Assembly (NCBI GenBank): GCA_949293265.1
Contig: CASFCK010000007.1
Span: 1 to 64,000 of the forward strand
DNA from: an uncultured bacterium
GTDB lineage: Bacteria; Bacillota_I; Bacilli_A; Acholeplasmatales; Anaeroplasmataceae
Length of the DNA: 64,000 nucleotides
Reading direction: 5' to 3'
Below, piece by piece: positions 8,989 to 21,470 of this stretch (the stretch's first letter is position 1; the number at the start of each line of letters is the position of its first letter). Both the position numbers and the translations under genes were made by a program. The notes under the pieces are model-generated. The model was not told the DNA's origin, made no database searches, and saw nothing but the letters and a program-made list of their open reading frames with translations.

Positions 8989-10375
8989 TGAATTACATGA
9001 AGAATGTGGTGTCTTTGGCGTATATGGTTGTCATGATGCAAGTGATCTATGTTATTATGGACTTCATAGTTTGCAACATCGTGGCCAAGAAGCTTGTGGC
9101 ATTGTAAGTAGAGATGGAACAAATTTTTATGTAGAAAAAGGTCTAGGATTAGTAACGGAAGTTTTTAATGAAAATAATATAGCTAAATTAAAAGGTTTAA
9201 CCGCTATTGGCCATGTTAGATATTCTACTGCTGGTGGAGGCGGATTAGAAAATGTTCAACCTATGTATTTTAGACATCATACCGGTAACTTTGCTTTAGC
9301 GCATAACGGTAATATTGTTAATTCTAATGAATTAAAAAGATATTTAGAAGATGGAGGTTCAATCTTTCAATCTACCTCAGATACTGAAATATTAGCTCAT
9401 TTAATAAAAAAAGAGAAAAAAGAATCTAATCGGTTACTAGCAATAAGTAGTGCCCTAAACATGCTAGAAGGAGCATTCTCTTTTCTTATTTTAACGCAAG
9501 ATAGACTTTATTGTTGTCGTGATAAATATGGTTTAAGACCATTATCGCTAGCTAAATTAAATGGGGGATATGTCGTTAGTAGTGAAACTTGTGCATTTGA
9601 AGTTGTCGGTGCTAAATATATTAGAGATGTAGAACCAGGGGAAATTGTAGTTATTGATAATGAAGGTCTTCATTCATATTTCTTTAGTCAATATCAAAGA
9701 AGAAAAATGTGTGCCATGGAATATATTTATTTTGCTAGGCCAGATAGTGATATTGAAGGAACTAATGTTCATACCTTTAGAAAAGAAAGTGGTAAATTAT
9801 TATATTATCAACAACCTATTAAAGCTGATATCGTAATAGGGGTTCCAGATTCAAGCCTATCTGCCGCCATTGGTTTTTCAGAAGCTTCAGGTATACCTTA
9901 TGAAATGGGATTAATTAAAAATAAATATATCGGTCGGACATTTATTCAACCAAGCCAAGATTTAAGAGAACGTGGCGTAAAGATGAAGCTTAGTGCTGTT
10001 AGCACAATTATTAAAGATAAAAAAGTTGTATTAATAGATGACTCAATAGTTAGAGGAACAACCTCAAAAAGAATAGTTAAAATGCTAAAAGAAGCCGGAG
10101 CCCTAGAAGTTCATGTCTACATTGCTTCACCGCCGATTACCTCTCCTTGTTTTTATGGCGTGGATATTTCTACATATGATGAATTAATTTCTGCACATAA
10201 AAAAATAGAAGAAGTAAGAGAATTAATTGGGGCAGATAGTTTAGTGTTTTTAAATGAAGAATCACTTTATAAAACTAGTAAAAGAACGGAGTTATGTACA
10301 GCTTGTTTTTGTGGTAAGTATCCTACTGCATTATATCAAAGTTTTAAAGACGCGAATAAAGATGGGAAGTTTTAA
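8981..10375 (+). CDS. purF: Amidophosphoribosyltransferase
   Basis: PurF makes phosphoribosylamine from PRPP and glutamine, the committed step. The 464-residue chain begins with an 8-residue propeptide followed by Cys9 (EECGVFG), the N-terminal nucleophile released by self-processing in this family. The glutaminase half has HRGQEA and GHVRYSTAG; the phosphoribosyltransferase half has the PRPP loop [15 protein letters not shown]. Cysteines at about residues 437-446 (CTACFCG) fit an iron-sulfur type like that of Bacillus. It overlaps purC by 8 bases. Confidence 0.96.
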   Translation: MFNELHEECGVFGVYGCHDASDLCYYGLHSLQHRGQEACGIVSRDGTNFYVEKGLGLVTEVFNENNIAKLKGLTAIGHVRYSTAGGGGLENVQPMYFRHHTGNFALAHNGNIVNSNELKRYLEDGGSIFQSTSDTEILAHLIKKEKKESNRLLAISSALNMLEGAFSFLILTQDRLYCCRDKYGLRPLSLAKLNGGYVVSSETCAFEVVGAKYIRDVEPGEIVVIDNEGLHSYFFSQYQRRKMCAMEYIYFARPDSDIEGTNVHTFRKESGKLLYYQQPIKADIVIGVPDSSLSAAIGFSEASGIPYEMGLIKNKYIGRTFIQPSQDLRERGVKMKLSAVSTIIKDKKVVLIDDSIVRGTTSKRIVKMLKEAGALEVHVYIASPPITSPCFYGVDISTYDELISAHKKIEEVRELIGADSLVFLNEESLYKTSKRTELCTACFCGKYPTALYQSFKDANKDGKF

Positions 10376-10377
10376 AT

Positions 10378-11115
10378 ATGATTACAAATTCTTATGATAA
10401 TTCAAAACCGTTAATTGAACCAAGTAAGTTTTATCAAAAAGGACAAATAGCTGATAAATGTATAGTTACTTTTTCTTATAAAGTTGTTGATTATGTAAAA
10501 CAAAATTATAATTTAGTAGTTGAAACTAAAGTTGATTCAGCAAATGGTGATATTTTGATTTATTCATTTACCAAAAATGAAGAAAAAATATTGTTTTATA
10601 TGTCACCAATAGGTTCAAATGTTGCCGGAACTATGTTAGATGAAATTAGTTATGTTACAGGAGCTACTAAATTTATATTTTTTGGCTCTTGTGGCATTTT
10701 AACAGAAGATTGTTACAATAAAATAATAGTTCCTACTAAAGCTTATCGCGATGAAGGTTTTTCATATCATTATTTAGAAGCTAGTGACTATATCGATATT
10801 AAAAATGCAAAATGTTTAATAAACATTTTAGAAAGAAAAAATATAGCCTATATCAGTGGTAAAACTTGGACTACAGATGCAATATATAGAGAAACAATAA
10901 ATAATGTTAATAAGAGAAAAGCTGATGGTTGTATATGTGTAGAGATGGAAGCGGCAGGGCTTGAGGCTATTTGTGAGTATCGTAATTTAGATTTATTTAT
11001 ATTTTTTGTTAGTGGAGATATTCTTTATAAAAAAGAATGGGAAAAGGGTAGTGGCGAAAGCAATAAACAACAAAACGCCTTTGATATTGCTCTTATGTTA
11101 ACAAAAGAGATTTAA
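10378..11115 (+). CDS. Nucleoside phosphorylase family protein (uridine-phosphorylase-like)
   Basis: A 245-residue protein of the PNP/UDP phosphorylase superfamily, which splits nucleosides with phosphate to a free base and ribose-1-phosphate. Marks are the central FFGSCGIL (usual G-S/T-C-G phosphate-binding segment), [11 protein letters not shown], and [10 protein letters not shown], where the two Glu residues normally hold the ribose. It starts two bases after purF ends and precedes purM, so it is a full member of the purine operon. Such a salvage gene inside a de novo operon is unusual. The substrate (uridine, inosine or other) cannot be decided by eye. Confidence 0.8.
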   Translation: MITNSYDNSKPLIEPSKFYQKGQIADKCIVTFSYKVVDYVKQNYNLVVETKVDSANGDILIYSFTKNEEKILFYMSPIGSNVAGTMLDEISYVTGATKFIFFGSCGILTEDCYNKIIVPTKAYRDEGFSYHYLEASDYIDIKNAKCLINILERKNIAYISGKTWTTDAIYRETINNVNKRKADGCICVEMEAAGLEAICEYRNLDLFIFFVSGDILYKKEWEKGSGESNKQQNAFDIALMLTKEI

Positions 11116-11129
11116 AAACAGGAGGAAAT

Positions 11130-12152
11130 ATGGGATCTATTGAATATGAAAAAGCCGGGGTTAATTTAGAAGCTGGTTATGATGTTGTCAGTAGAATAAA
11201 AAAACATGTTAGTAAAACAAACAGGAAAGGCGTAGTAGCTAATATTGGCTCCTTTGGGGGATTATTTGATCTAGCTAGTTTAGGTTATAAAGAACCGATG
11301 TTAGTATCTGGTACTGATGGAGTTGGAACTAAGTTAAAGTTAGCCTTTGAAATGAATAAGCATGATACAATTGGTCAAGATGTTGTAGCTATGTGCGTTA
11401 ATGATGTCTTAGCTCAAGGAGCTGAACCACTTTTCTTCTTAGATTATGTAGCAGTTGGTAAAAACTATCCAGCTAAAATTGAACAAATCGTTAAAGGCGT
11501 AGCTGATGGTTGTCTAAAAGCCGGTTGTGCCCTTATAGGTGGGGAAACAGCTGAAATGCCTGGTTTATATGGACTTGATGAATATGATTTAGCTGGTTTT
11601 TGTGTTGGTTGTGTAGAAAAAAGTCAAATTATAGACGGAACTAAAGTAAAACCTGGTAATACTTTAATAGGTTTAGCATCAAGTGGCCTACATTCTAATG
11701 GCTTTTCTTTAGTTAGGAAAATAATTAAAGATAATGATATAGATTTAAACACCCCGTATATTTTTTCAAGACCAATCGGTGAAGTTTTATTAGAACCAAC
11801 TAGAATTTATGTTAAACCAGTCTTAAAAGCAATTAAAGCCGGTTTAGTAAATGGGGTTGCACATATAACTGGTGGTGGTTTTGACGAAAATATTCCGCGA
11901 ATGATACCAGAAGGTACAGGTCTTAATATCGACGAAGGTACTTGGCCTATTCCACCAATTTTTAGTTTCTTAGAAGAAAAAGGCCATATCCCCCATCGCG
12001 AAATGTTTAATATTTTTAATATGGGTATTGGTATGGTTTTAGCTTGTGATGTTGATAAGGCTATAGATTTATTAACTCTTTTAATCAATGAAGGGGAAAA
12101 GGCTTATGTCATTGGTCAAGTAACTAAAACTAGTGGAGTTATAATAAAATGA
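11130..12152 (+). CDS. purM: Phosphoribosylformylglycinamidine cyclo-ligase (AIR synthetase)
   Basis: PurM closes the imidazole ring of FGAM to AIR using ATP. At 340 residues it has the standard length. It starts with [10 protein letters not shown], and contains [39 protein letters not shown] and HITGGGF, all typical. ATG 11130 follows AGGAGGAAAT. Its TGA stop overlaps the ATG of purN (ATGA), a coupling arrangement. Confidence 0.96.
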   Translation: MGSIEYEKAGVNLEAGYDVVSRIKKHVSKTNRKGVVANIGSFGGLFDLASLGYKEPMLVSGTDGVGTKLKLAFEMNKHDTIGQDVVAMCVNDVLAQGAEPLFFLDYVAVGKNYPAKIEQIVKGVADGCLKAGCALIGGETAEMPGLYGLDEYDLAGFCVGCVEKSQIIDGTKVKPGNTLIGLASSGLHSNGFSLVRKIIKDNDIDLNTPYIFSRPIGEVLLEPTRIYVKPVLKAIKAGLVNGVAHITGGGFDENIPRMIPEGTGLNIDEGTWPIPPIFSFLEEKGHIPHREMFNIFNMGIGMVLACDVDKAIDLLTLLINEGEKAYVIGQVTKTSGVIIK

Positions 12153-12730
12153 ATATAGCAGTATTTGCAAGTGGAAATGGTTCTAATTTTGCCGCTATAG
12201 CAGAAGCTGTAAAAACAGGTAAAATTAAAGCTAGTTTAAAAGCCCTAATTGTTGATAAGCCTAAGGCTTATGTTATAACTAGAGCTAAAGAATACAATGT
12301 TCCTTGTTATGTCATTGAATTAAAGAATTTTAATAGTAAAAAAGAATATGAAGAAAAAATAGTTTCTATTTTAAAGCCATTAAATATTGATTTAATTTGT
12401 TTAGCTGGATATATGAAAATATGCGATGAAGTATTATTGAATAATTACCCTAATAAAATAATCAATATCCATCCAGCTCTTTTACCAGCCTTTAAAGGAG
12501 CACATGCTATTTTAGACGCTTATAATTATGGCGTGAAAGTAACAGGTGTCACTATTCATTATGTAAATAAGGAAATAGATGGTGGTAAAATCATAGCTCA
12601 AGAAGCAATTATGATTGCTGACGAGGAAAAAATAGAAGATTTAGAAGCAAGAATACATGAAGTAGAACATAATTTATATGTTAAAACAATAAATAAATTA
12701 TTGGAGGATTATGATGCGCGCATTAATTAG
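12149..12730 (+). CDS. purN: Phosphoribosylglycinamide formyltransferase (10-formyl-THF dependent)
   Basis: PurN formylates GAR with 10-formyltetrahydrofolate. The 193 residues carry the family features: ASGNGSNF near the start, LAGYMKI, and [15 protein letters not shown] with the catalytic Asn-His pair, then [14 protein letters not shown]. It overlaps purM by 4 bases and purH by about 17. Its need for formyl-THF connects it to folD in this operon and fhs at 49434; no formate-dependent purT is seen. Confidence 0.95.
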   Translation: MNIAVFASGNGSNFAAIAEAVKTGKIKASLKALIVDKPKAYVITRAKEYNVPCYVIELKNFNSKKEYEEKIVSILKPLNIDLICLAGYMKICDEVLLNNYPNKIINIHPALLPAFKGAHAILDAYNYGVKVTGVTIHYVNKEIDGGKIIAQEAIMIADEEKIEDLEARIHEVEHNLYVKTINKLLEDYDARIN

Positions 12731-14243
12731 TGTTAGTGATAAAACTAATTTAATTTGGTTTGCTAATGAATTAATTAAATTAGGATATGAAATAATAGCT
12801 ACAGGTGGAACAAAAAAAGCCTTAGATGAAGCTAATATTAAGACTATATATGTAGAAGATGTTACTGGTTTTCCGGAAATATTAGATGGTAGAGTTAAAA
12901 CTTTGCATCCTAAAATTCATGGAGCTTTATTAGCTAAGAGAGATAATCAAAATCATATGGAAGCTTTAAAAGAATTAAATATTGCTACAATTGATTTATT
13001 ATGTGTTAATTTATATCCTTTTAAAGAAACTATTAAAAATCCTAATATTGATTTAGCTCAAGCTATTGAACAAATCGATATTGGCGGTCCTAGTATGTTA
13101 AGATCAGCAGCTAAAAATAATAAAGATGTGTATGTTGTTTGTGACCCTTTAGATTATGAAGATGTAATTAACCATTTAAAATCTACTGCTGATAATTTTG
13201 ATTTTAGATTAAAACTAGCGGCTAAAGTCTTTGCGCATACAGCCTCATATGATATAGCTATTGCTAATTATTTTGCTAAAGTAACTAATAATGATACTAA
13301 TTTATTTATTGAAGGTAAGAAAGTTACAAATCTAAGATATGGTGAAAACCCACATCAAAAAGCTTCATTCTATCAAATTGGTGAAAAAGAAAGCTATAGT
13401 TTAGCTAATGCTAAATTCTTACAAGGTAAAGAATTATCATATAATAATATCGCTGATGCTAATGCGGCCTTAAGAATAGTTAGTGAATTTAGTGAACCAT
13501 TTGTAGTAGGATTAAAACATATGAATCCTTGTGGGGCAGCTATTGGTAAAGACAATTTAGAAGCTTGGCAAAAAGCTTATGCTGCTGATCCAGTTTCTAT
13601 TTTTGGCGGTATTGTAGCAACAAATAGAGAAGTAACAGAGGATTTGGCATTAGCGATTAAAAGTGTGTTTTTAGAAGTTTTAATAGCGCCAAGTTATACT
13701 ACAGAAGCTAAAAAAGTTTTAGCAAAAAAGAAAAATTTACGCGTTATTGAAGTTGATATGACTAATTATAATTTAGAAAGCCAATATACTTCAGTTCATG
13801 GTGGTATGTTAGTTCAAGATGAAGATATTAATCAAAACACAACAGTTTTAACTAAAGATATGAATGTTACTACCCCAAATATTAGTCAAGAATTATTAGC
13901 TGATTTAACATTTGCATGGAAAATAGTAAAACATACTAAATCAAACGCTATAGTATTAGCTTCAAATTTGGCCACTTGTGGAATTGGGGCTGGTCAAATG
14001 AATCGGATAGGTTCACTAGAAATCGCCTATAATGAAGCAAATGAGTTTAAACATACTGATAATTTAGTCTTAGCTAGTGATGGTTTCTTCCCTTTTAGTG
14101 ATTGTGTAGAATTTGCGGCTAAAATAGGAGTTAAAGCTATTGTTCAACCTGGTGGTTCAATAAGAGATGAAGAATCAATAGAAAAAGCAAAGGAAAATAA
14201 TATACCGATGTTATTTACAGGAAGGAGACATTTCAAACACTAA
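12714..14243 (+). CDS. purH: Bifunctional AICAR transformylase / IMP cyclohydrolase
   Basis: PurH carries out the last two steps to IMP. The N-terminal MGS-like cyclohydrolase domain has ATGGTKKAL, VTGFPEILDGRVKTLHPKIHG and DIGGPSMLRSAAKN; the C-terminal transformylase domain has NLRYGENPHQ and LKHMNPCGAA with the catalytic Lys-His. About 509 residues, normal length. Two ATGs stand in tandem (12711 and 12714); I favour 12714 because GGAGG (12703-12707) is then 6 rather than 3 bases away. It ends with TAA, and purD starts in the last base of that codon. Confidence 0.96.
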   Translation: MRALISVSDKTNLIWFANELIKLGYEIIATGGTKKALDEANIKTIYVEDVTGFPEILDGRVKTLHPKIHGALLAKRDNQNHMEALKELNIATIDLLCVNLYPFKETIKNPNIDLAQAIEQIDIGGPSMLRSAAKNNKDVYVVCDPLDYEDVINHLKSTADNFDFRLKLAAKVFAHTASYDIAIANYFAKVTNNDTNLFIEGKKVTNLRYGENPHQKASFYQIGEKESYSLANAKFLQGKELSYNNIADANAALRIVSEFSEPFVVGLKHMNPCGAAIGKDNLEAWQKAYAADPVSIFGGIVATNREVTEDLALAIKSVFLEVLIAPSYTTEAKKVLAKKKNLRVIEVDMTNYNLESQYTSVHGGMLVQDEDINQNTTVLTKDMNVTTPNISQELLADLTFAWKIVKHTKSNAIVLASNLATCGIGAGQMNRIGSLEIAYNEANEFKHTDNLVLASDGFFPFSDCVEFAAKIGVKAIVQPGGSIRDEESIEKAKENNIPMLFTGRRHFKH

Positions 14244-15487
14244 TGATTAAAGTATTAATTGTTGGTAGTGGTGGTAGATGCGATGCTATAGCCGCTAAAA
14301 TAAAAGAATCAGAACTTGTCGATTTAGTCTTTTGTGCACCAGGTAATGCAGGAATCGCTAGACATGCTATAAATGTACCTATTGCAGTTGAAGAAATAGA
14401 TAAATTAGCTGAATTTGCCGTAAAAGAAAAAATTGATTTAACTATAGTTGGACCTGAAGTAAGTTTATCTTTAGGTATAGTTGATAAATTTAATTCTTTA
14501 GGTTTAAAAATATTTGGTCCTACTAAGGCAGCAACAACTATTGAAAGTAGTAAAAGCTATGCCAAGGAATTAATGAAGAAATACCTTATTCCAACGGCAG
14601 AATATGAAGTTTTTACAAATTATGAAGAGGCTATTAAATATGTTGAAAATAAAAAAATGCCAATTGTTTTAAAATATGATGGCCTTGCAGCCGGTAAAGG
14701 TGTTATAATAGCTAAGACATATGAAGAGGCAAAAACTAATCTTTATGATATGTTGATAGACAAAGAATTTGGAGAAGCCAAGGTTGTTATTGAAGATTTT
14801 TTAGAAGGTGAAGAATTCTCTTATATGTGTTTTGTTAAAAATGACAAAGTGTATAAGATGATTCCAGCTAGAGATTATAAGCGAATTTATGATGGTGATT
14901 TAGGTCCTAATACAGGTGGGATGGGGGCATTTACAAACTTACCATTTATTACAAAAGAAGATGAAGATTTTGCTTATAATGAAATAATGGTAAAAACAGC
15001 TAAAGCTTTAGTTAAAGAAAACCGACCATTTATGGGTGTTTTATATGGCGGATTAATAAAAACAAGCTCAGGAATCAAAGTAATTGAATTCAATGCTCGC
15101 TTTGGTGATCCAGAAACAGAAGTTGTCTTAAGTTGTTTAACTAGTGATTTATATAAAGCTATTATAGATATAATGGCTGACAAAGAACCGGAGTTAATAT
15201 TTGATAAGCGTCCTACTTTAGGAGTTGTTTTAACTAGTATTGGTTATCCTGGCAAATACGAAAAAGGTAAAAAAATATTTATTCCCGCTTTTGAAGAAGG
15301 TTTCATTTACCATATGGGAACTAAATTTAATGGTAATGAAATAGTTACTAACGGCGGAAGAGTTTTAATGGTTGTAGCTAATGGATATACTTTAGAGGAA
15401 GCTAGAATAAACGCTTATGAAATGGTTAAACAAATAGATACAAAAAATTTGTACTATCGTAAAGATATAGGATTAAAATTTATTTAG
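14243..15487 (+). CDS. purD: Phosphoribosylamine--glycine ligase (GAR synthetase)
   Basis: PurD couples phosphoribosylamine with glycine using ATP. The 414 residues show LIVGSGGRCDAIA at the N terminus (most homologues have GREHA here, a small departure), IVGPEVSLSLG, the ATP-grasp segment VLKYDGLAAGKGV, and the PurD signature RFGDPETE. Overlap of one base with purH indicates tight coupling. A short spacer follows before folD. Confidence 0.95.
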   Translation: MIKVLIVGSGGRCDAIAAKIKESELVDLVFCAPGNAGIARHAINVPIAVEEIDKLAEFAVKEKIDLTIVGPEVSLSLGIVDKFNSLGLKIFGPTKAATTIESSKSYAKELMKKYLIPTAEYEVFTNYEEAIKYVENKKMPIVLKYDGLAAGKGVIIAKTYEEAKTNLYDMLIDKEFGEAKVVIEDFLEGEEFSYMCFVKNDKVYKMIPARDYKRIYDGDLGPNTGGMGAFTNLPFITKEDEDFAYNEIMVKTAKALVKENRPFMGVLYGGLIKTSSGIKVIEFNARFGDPETEVVLSCLTSDLYKAIIDIMADKEPELIFDKRPTLGVVLTSIGYPGKYEKGKKIFIPAFEEGFIYHMGTKFNGNEIVTNGGRVLMVVANGYTLEEARINAYEMVKQIDTKNLYYRKDIGLKFI

Positions 15488-15508
15488 CCTCGAAGAAAGA
15501 GGATTTTT

Positions 15509-16369
15509 ATGGGAATTGTAATTAGTGGAACTAAACTAGCAACAACAAGAAAAGAAGCGCTTAAAGAAGCCATAATTAAGGCTAAAGAAAAATATGATAG
15601 GGCACCAAAATTAGCAGTTATTTTAGTTGGTAATGACGTTGGTAGTTTATCTTATGTTAAAGGTAAGGAAAAGGCTGCATCTGAGGTTGGAATTGATATA
15701 TCTACGTATCATTACGAAGATAATGTATCAGAAAAAGAATTAGAAGATAAAATCATAAGTTTAAATCATGATAATACGATAGATGGTATATTAGTTCAAT
15801 TACCTTTACCTAAACATATTAAACAAGATAAAATAATTGATTTGATTTCACCTTTAAAAGATGTTGATGGCTTCCATCCTTATAATGTGGCATCACTATA
15901 TTTAAAACATGAAGGAATATTACCTTGTACACCTAAGGGCGTAATTGCTATTCTAGATAGTAAAAACATTACAATAGAAGGTAAGAGAGCGGTAGTAGTT
16001 GGCAGGTCTAATATTGTTGGTATGCCACTTGCTAAAATGTTATTAGATAGAAACGCAACAGTTACAATTTGCCATTCTAAAACTAAAAATTTAGAACAAA
16101 TAACAAGTGAGGCAGATATTTTAATAGCTTGTTTAGGTAAACCTAAATTTATTAAAGATTATATGGTTAAAGAGGGAGCTACCGTTATTGATGTTGGCAT
16201 TAATAGAGATAAAGCTACTAATAAGTTATGCGGTGATGTCGATTTTATAAATGTAGAACCTAAAACAAGTTATATAACTAAAGTCCCTGGTGGGGTTGGC
16301 CCAATGACTATTTGTTGTTTATTAGAAAATACTTATATAGCATATTTAAATCAATTCAAAAGAAATTAG
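15509..16369 (+). CDS. folD: Methylenetetrahydrofolate dehydrogenase / methenyl-THF cyclohydrolase
   Basis: FolD converts 5,10-methylene-THF through methenyl-THF to 10-formyl-THF, the donor for PurN and PurH. 286 residues. Diagnostic parts are VGNDVGSLSYVKGKEKA with the catalytic Lys, DGILVQLPLPKH, PLKDVDGFHP, CTPKGV, VVGRSNIVGMP for NADP binding, and PGGVGPMTI near the C terminus. ATG 15509 follows AGAGG. Its position between purD and purB ties one-carbon supply to purine demand under one promoter. Confidence 0.95.
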   Translation: MGIVISGTKLATTRKEALKEAIIKAKEKYDRAPKLAVILVGNDVGSLSYVKGKEKAASEVGIDISTYHYEDNVSEKELEDKIISLNHDNTIDGILVQLPLPKHIKQDKIIDLISPLKDVDGFHPYNVASLYLKHEGILPCTPKGVIAILDSKNITIEGKRAVVVGRSNIVGMPLAKMLLDRNATVTICHSKTKNLEQITSEADILIACLGKPKFIKDYMVKEGATVIDVGINRDKATNKLCGDVDFINVEPKTSYITKVPGGVGPMTICCLLENTYIAYLNQFKRN

Positions 16370-16402
16370 TTATTGTATTAACAAATAAAAAAGGAGAATA
16401 CT

Positions 16403-17707
16403 ATGATTGACAGATATTGTAGAAAAGAAATGCATGACATTTGGACTGATGAAGCTAAATTTAACGCTTATTTAAAAGTTGAAATTGAAGCTTGTAAAGC
16501 CTGGTCTAAATTAGGTGTTATACCTAAAGAAGATGTTGATTTAATCGAAAAAAACGCTAGTTTTAATGTTGATAGAATTAAAGAGATTGAAGAGGTTACT
16601 CGCCATGATGTTGTTGCTTTCACTAGGGCAGTATCTGAAACGTTAGGGCCAGAACGAAAATGGGTTCATTATGGTCTTACTTCTACGGATGTTGTTGATA
16701 CGGCTAATGGTTATATTTTAAAACAAGCTAATAAGATTTTAAGAGCTGATATTATTAAATTTTTAGCTGTATTAAAAGAAAAAGCTTTAGTATATAAAAA
16801 AACACCATGTATAGGTAGAACTCATGGCATTCATGCCGATATTACATATTTTGGTTTAAAATTTGTTTTATGGCATGAAGAAATGATGCGTAACCTAGCT
16901 AGATTTGATGAAGCGGCTAAACATGTTGAAGCAGGTAAATTAAGTGGGGCAGTTGGTAATTTTTGTAATATCCCCCCATTTATTCAAGAAGAGGTTTGTA
17001 AAAATTTAGAACTAGAAAGTGCTAAAGTATCAACCCAAGTTTTACAACGCGATCGACATGCATATTATTTAGCTACTTTAGCGGTTATAGGTTCAAGTTT
17101 AGAACAAATGGCTATGGAAATTAGAAATTTACAAAGAACAGAAGTTCATGAAGCTGAAGAAGCATTTAGAAAAGGCCAAAAAGGTAGTTCTGCTATGCCG
17201 CATAAACGTAACCCAATTGGTAGTGAAAATATATGCGGATGTGCTCGTGTATTAAGAGGATATATGGTTACGGCATATGAAAATGTTGCCTTATGGCATG
17301 AAAGAGATATATCACATAGTTCAACTGAGAGAATTATATTACCTGATGCTACTGCTTTACTTGATTATATGCTTAATAGATTTACAAATATTATTAACAA
17401 TTTAGTTGTTTATGAAGATAAGATGTTAAAAGATATATATATGACTAATAAAGTTATTTTTGCTCAGCGAGTTATGAATGCTTTAATCAATAAAGGATTA
17501 GTTAGAGAAGAAGCATATGATCTAGTTCAGCCAATAGCTATGGAAGCTTATAATAACGATTTAGATTATGAGGAATTATTAAAGAAAAACCCTAAAGTAA
17601 GAGAAAAATTAACACTAGCTGAATTAGAAAATTGTTTCACTTTAGACTATTATTATAAAAATGTAGATTATATATATCAACAAGCAGGTATAAAGGAGGA
17701 TAAATAA
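16403..17707 (+). CDS. purB: Adenylosuccinate lyase
   Basis: PurB cleaves SAICAR to AICAR and adenylosuccinate to AMP, releasing fumarate. The 434 residues include the N-terminal EIEACKAW segment, [23 protein letters not shown] with the catalytic His, and the fumarase/lyase superfamily signature [15 protein letters not shown] on the mobile loop. RBS AAAGGAG precedes ATG 16403. The stop codon directly abuts the guaB start. Adenylosuccinate synthase (purA), needed for its second role, is not in the window. Confidence 0.96.
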   Translation: MIDRYCRKEMHDIWTDEAKFNAYLKVEIEACKAWSKLGVIPKEDVDLIEKNASFNVDRIKEIEEVTRHDVVAFTRAVSETLGPERKWVHYGLTSTDVVDTANGYILKQANKILRADIIKFLAVLKEKALVYKKTPCIGRTHGIHADITYFGLKFVLWHEEMMRNLARFDEAAKHVEAGKLSGAVGNFCNIPPFIQEEVCKNLELESAKVSTQVLQRDRHAYYLATLAVIGSSLEQMAMEIRNLQRTEVHEAEEAFRKGQKGSSAMPHKRNPIGSENICGCARVLRGYMVTAYENVALWHERDISHSSTERIILPDATALLDYMLNRFTNIINNLVVYEDKMLKDIYMTNKVIFAQRVMNALINKGLVREEAYDLVQPIAMEAYNNDLDYEELLKKNPKVREKLTLAELENCFTLDYYYKNVDYIYQQAGIKEDK

Positions 17708-19171
<1,464 letters not shown>

Positions 19172-19178
19172 GTAGTTT

Positions 19179-20720
19179 ATGAAACACGAAAAAATATTAG
19201 TATTAGACTTTGGTGGTCAATATAATCAATTAATCGCTAGAAGAGTTAGAGAATTAAACGTCTATTGTGAAGTTCATTCTTACACGATGTCTATAACAAA
19301 AATCAAAGAATTTGCTCCCAAAGGAATTATTTTTACAGGTGGACCTAACTCATGCTATTTACCAGATTCTCCATTAATAGATAAAGAAATATTTGAACTC
19401 GATATTCCAATTTTAGGGATATGTTATGGTTCACAATTAATGGCTCACTTATTAGGTGGCAAGGTAGAAAAAGCTAATGTATCTGAATATGGTAAAACGG
19501 AGATTAACATAGTTGGTGATTCTAAATTATTTGTTGATTGTCATCGATTAACAACAGTGTGGATGAGTCATACAGATTACATTAAAGAACAACCAAAAAA
19601 CTTTGTTGTTACAGCCTATTCTGAAGATTGCCCTGTTGCGGCTATGGAGGATGAAAAACATAAATTATATGCTGTACAATTTCACCCTGAAGTTATGCAT
19701 ACAGTAGAAGGAAAAATGATGTTAAAAAACTTTGTTTATTTAATTTGTGGTTGCCGTGGTGATTGGCAAATGGCAAATTTCGTTAAACAAAGCATTAAAG
19801 AATTAAAAGAAAAGATAGGCGATGGTAAAGTTTTATGTGCCCTATCAGGTGGTGTAGACTCAAGTGTGGCAGCTGTATTATTATCTAAAGCTATTGGTAA
19901 ACAATTAACTTGTGTTTTTGTTGATCATGGTTTATTACGTAAAAATGAAGCAAAAGAAGTTGAAGAGGTATTTGGTCCTAAAGGACCATATAAATTAAAC
20001 TTTATTAAAGTAGATGCCAGCGAAAGATTCTATCAAAAACTTAAAGGCGTAACAGAACCAGAAAGAAAAAGAAAAATAATTGGGGAAGAGTTTATTAGAG
20101 TTTTTGAAGATGAGGCTAAAAATATAGGACATGTTGATTATTTAGTACAAGGTACAATTTATCCTGATGTAATTGAATCAGGATTAGGAAAATCAGCAGT
20201 GATCAAATCACATCATAATGTTGGAGGTTTACCTTCAGTTGTAGATTTTAAAGAAATAATTGAACCATTAAGACTCTTATTTAAAGATGAAGTTAGAAAA
20301 GTTGGTTTAGAATTAGGTATACCAAGTAAATTAGTGTACCGTCAACCATTCCCAGGCCCAGGACTAGGTATAAGAATAATTGGTGAAGTAACGAAAGAAA
20401 AAATAAAAATAGTCCAAGAAGCCGATTATATTTATCGCGAAGAATTGACTAAAGCTGGAATTGATAAAGAACTAGGTCAATATTTTGCCGCTTTAACAAA
20501 TATGCAATCTGTTGGGGTAATGGGTGATGAAAGGACATATGAATATGCTATAGCTTTAAGAGCAGTTAATACTAGTGACTTTATGACTGCTGATTGGGCT
20601 CGTATCCCTTATGATGTTATGGATATAATATCAAGAAGAATAGTAAATGAAGTTAAAGGTGTAAATAGAGTGTTATATGATTTTACATCTAAACCACCTG
20701 CAACAATCGAGTTTGAATAA
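19179..20720 (+). CDS. guaA: GMP synthase (glutamine-hydrolysing)
   Basis: GuaA aminates XMP to GMP using glutamine and ATP. The 513 residues contain the class I amidotransferase domain with GGPNS and GICYGSQ (nucleophile Cys82) and VQFHPE, the PP-loop ATP pyrophosphatase motif [10 protein letters not shown] near residue 223, and the dimerisation domain with [16 protein letters not shown], ending in KPPATIEFE. It is the last gene of the purine operon. Its stop region is one arm of a 13-bp repeat whose other arm lies at 23843, so an integrative element sits directly behind it; the protein itself is intact. Confidence 0.96.
   Translation: MKHEKILVLDFGGQYNQLIARRVRELNVYCEVHSYTMSITKIKEFAPKGIIFTGGPNSCYLPDSPLIDKEIFELDIPILGICYGSQLMAHLLGGKVEKANVSEYGKTEINIVGDSKLFVDCHRLTTVWMSHTDYIKEQPKNFVVTAYSEDCPVAAMEDEKHKLYAVQFHPEVMHTVEGKMMLKNFVYLICGCRGDWQMANFVKQSIKELKEKIGDGKVLCALSGGVDSSVAAVLLSKAIGKQLTCVFVDHGLLRKNEAKEVEEVFGPKGPYKLNFIKVDASERFYQKLKGVTEPERKRKIIGEEFIRVFEDEAKNIGHVDYLVQGTIYPDVIESGLGKSAVIKSHHNVGGLPSVVDFKEIIEPLRLLFKDEVRKVGLELGIPSKLVYRQPFPGPGLGIRIIGEVTKEKIKIVQEADYIYREELTKAGIDKELGQYFAALTNMQSVGVMGDERTYEYAIALRAVNTSDFMTADWARIPYDVMDIISRRIVNEVKGVNRVLYDFTSKPPATIEFE
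20708..20720 (+). repeat. Left attachment-site copy in the guaA 3' end (attL)
   Basis: CGAGTTTGAATAA forms the last codons and stop of guaA. It matches 12 of 13 bases of the sequence at 23843-23855. The 3' end of guaA is a well-known integration target for tyrosine-recombinase islands, which supports reading the pair as attL and attR. Confidence 0.75.
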
Positions 20721-20779
20721 GAAGTGGCACTTAAAAAGTCCAGTGTTTATGCGGATTCCAAACAAATTTGTTTAATACG

Positions 20780-20800
20780 TGGCAACGATTTGGCAACAGA
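20780..20800 (+). repeat. Left integrase arm-type direct repeat
   Basis: TGGCAAC-GATT-TGGCAACAGA, itself two TGGCAAC units 11 bp apart, recurs as TGGCAAC-ACTT-TGGCAACAGA at 23723-23743 near the other end of the element in the same orientation. Its subterminal position in both ends suggests binding by the tyrosine recombinase. Confidence 0.6.
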
Positions 20801-20841
20801 TTTTCCTTATTCAATGAATGAGATTACTTTATGAGCATAAG

Positions 20842-20892
20842 AAAACCTTACTGATTTTCAGAAATGACAACTGAAAATTGGTAAGGTTTTTT
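20842..20892. terminator. Hairpin terminator at the left end of the element
   Basis: AAAACCTTACTGATTTTCAG (20842-20861) pairs with the segment ending at 20890 across a loop of about nine bases, and is followed by a T-run. On the reverse strand the run of A residues before CCTTAC gives a matching T-run, so it can work in both directions: for read-through from guaA and for the XRE gene transcribed towards it. Confidence 0.65.
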
Positions 20893-20897
20893 GATGT

Positions 20898-21458
20898 CTA
20901 TTTTTTCTTTTTACGCTTTGCTCCTTTCTTTTCTTCTTTTTCAGCCTTCTTGGCACAGTCATCTATAAAATCAAAAAGCTCCTGTGGGTAGACCTTCGCC
21001 CAGATTTGGTGGGTATCCAGTTCCGGATATTTGTAGCGCCATTCATCATATTCCTCTTTGGTAATTTCTCCGCTTTCCCACTTTTTGGCTTCAGCGAGCC
21101 ATGCTCGAAGCATTTTATCCATTGTGGAATAGGTGGAATAGTCGGATTTATCAAGGCGTAAGACAACTTCTCCATCTACTTCCCCGATTTTCAGACCGCG
21201 CATATCTTCCAACGCAAAGAAAGTGTGCATAAGACCAATATTTGTATCAATATCCGGCACAGTCAGAGCATGGGTGCTGACATCAAAGATACCAGCCATT
21301 TCCTTGACAAGGTCATGCTTGGGTGTTCTTGCTTCTGATTCATACTGTGCCATACGGACATCAGAAGTCTTGCCGAGAAAGCCGAGGACTTCTCCAAGCT
21401 GCTTTTGCGTCATGCCTTTTCGATTACGGAAAAAACGAATACGTTGCCCGATTGCCAT
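20898..21458 (-). CDS. XRE-family helix-turn-helix regulator
   Basis: A 186-residue DNA-binding protein with an N-terminal XRE/Cro-CI helix-turn-helix (IRFFRNRKGMTQKQLGEVLG, then AQYESEARTP) at residues 6-60, and a C-terminal region of unknown fold ending in a Lys-rich tail. It starts at ATG 21458 after AAGGAGG. It reads away from the broken excisionase and integrase genes across a shared control region holding four copies of a TTAA...TTTAG motif, so it most likely represses the recombination genes and itself. Its G+C and codon use match the element and not the host. Confidence 0.8.
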   Translation of the reverse strand: MAIGQRIRFFRNRKGMTQKQLGEVLGFLGKTSDVRMAQYESEARTPKHDLVKEMAGIFDVSTHALTVPDIDTNIGLMHTFFALEDMRGLKIGEVDGEVVLRLDKSDYSTYSTMDKMLRAWLAEAKKWESGEITKEEYDEWRYKYPELDTHQIWAKVYPQELFDFIDDCAKKAEKEEKKGAKRKKKK

Positions 21459-21470
21459 TGTAATGCCTCC

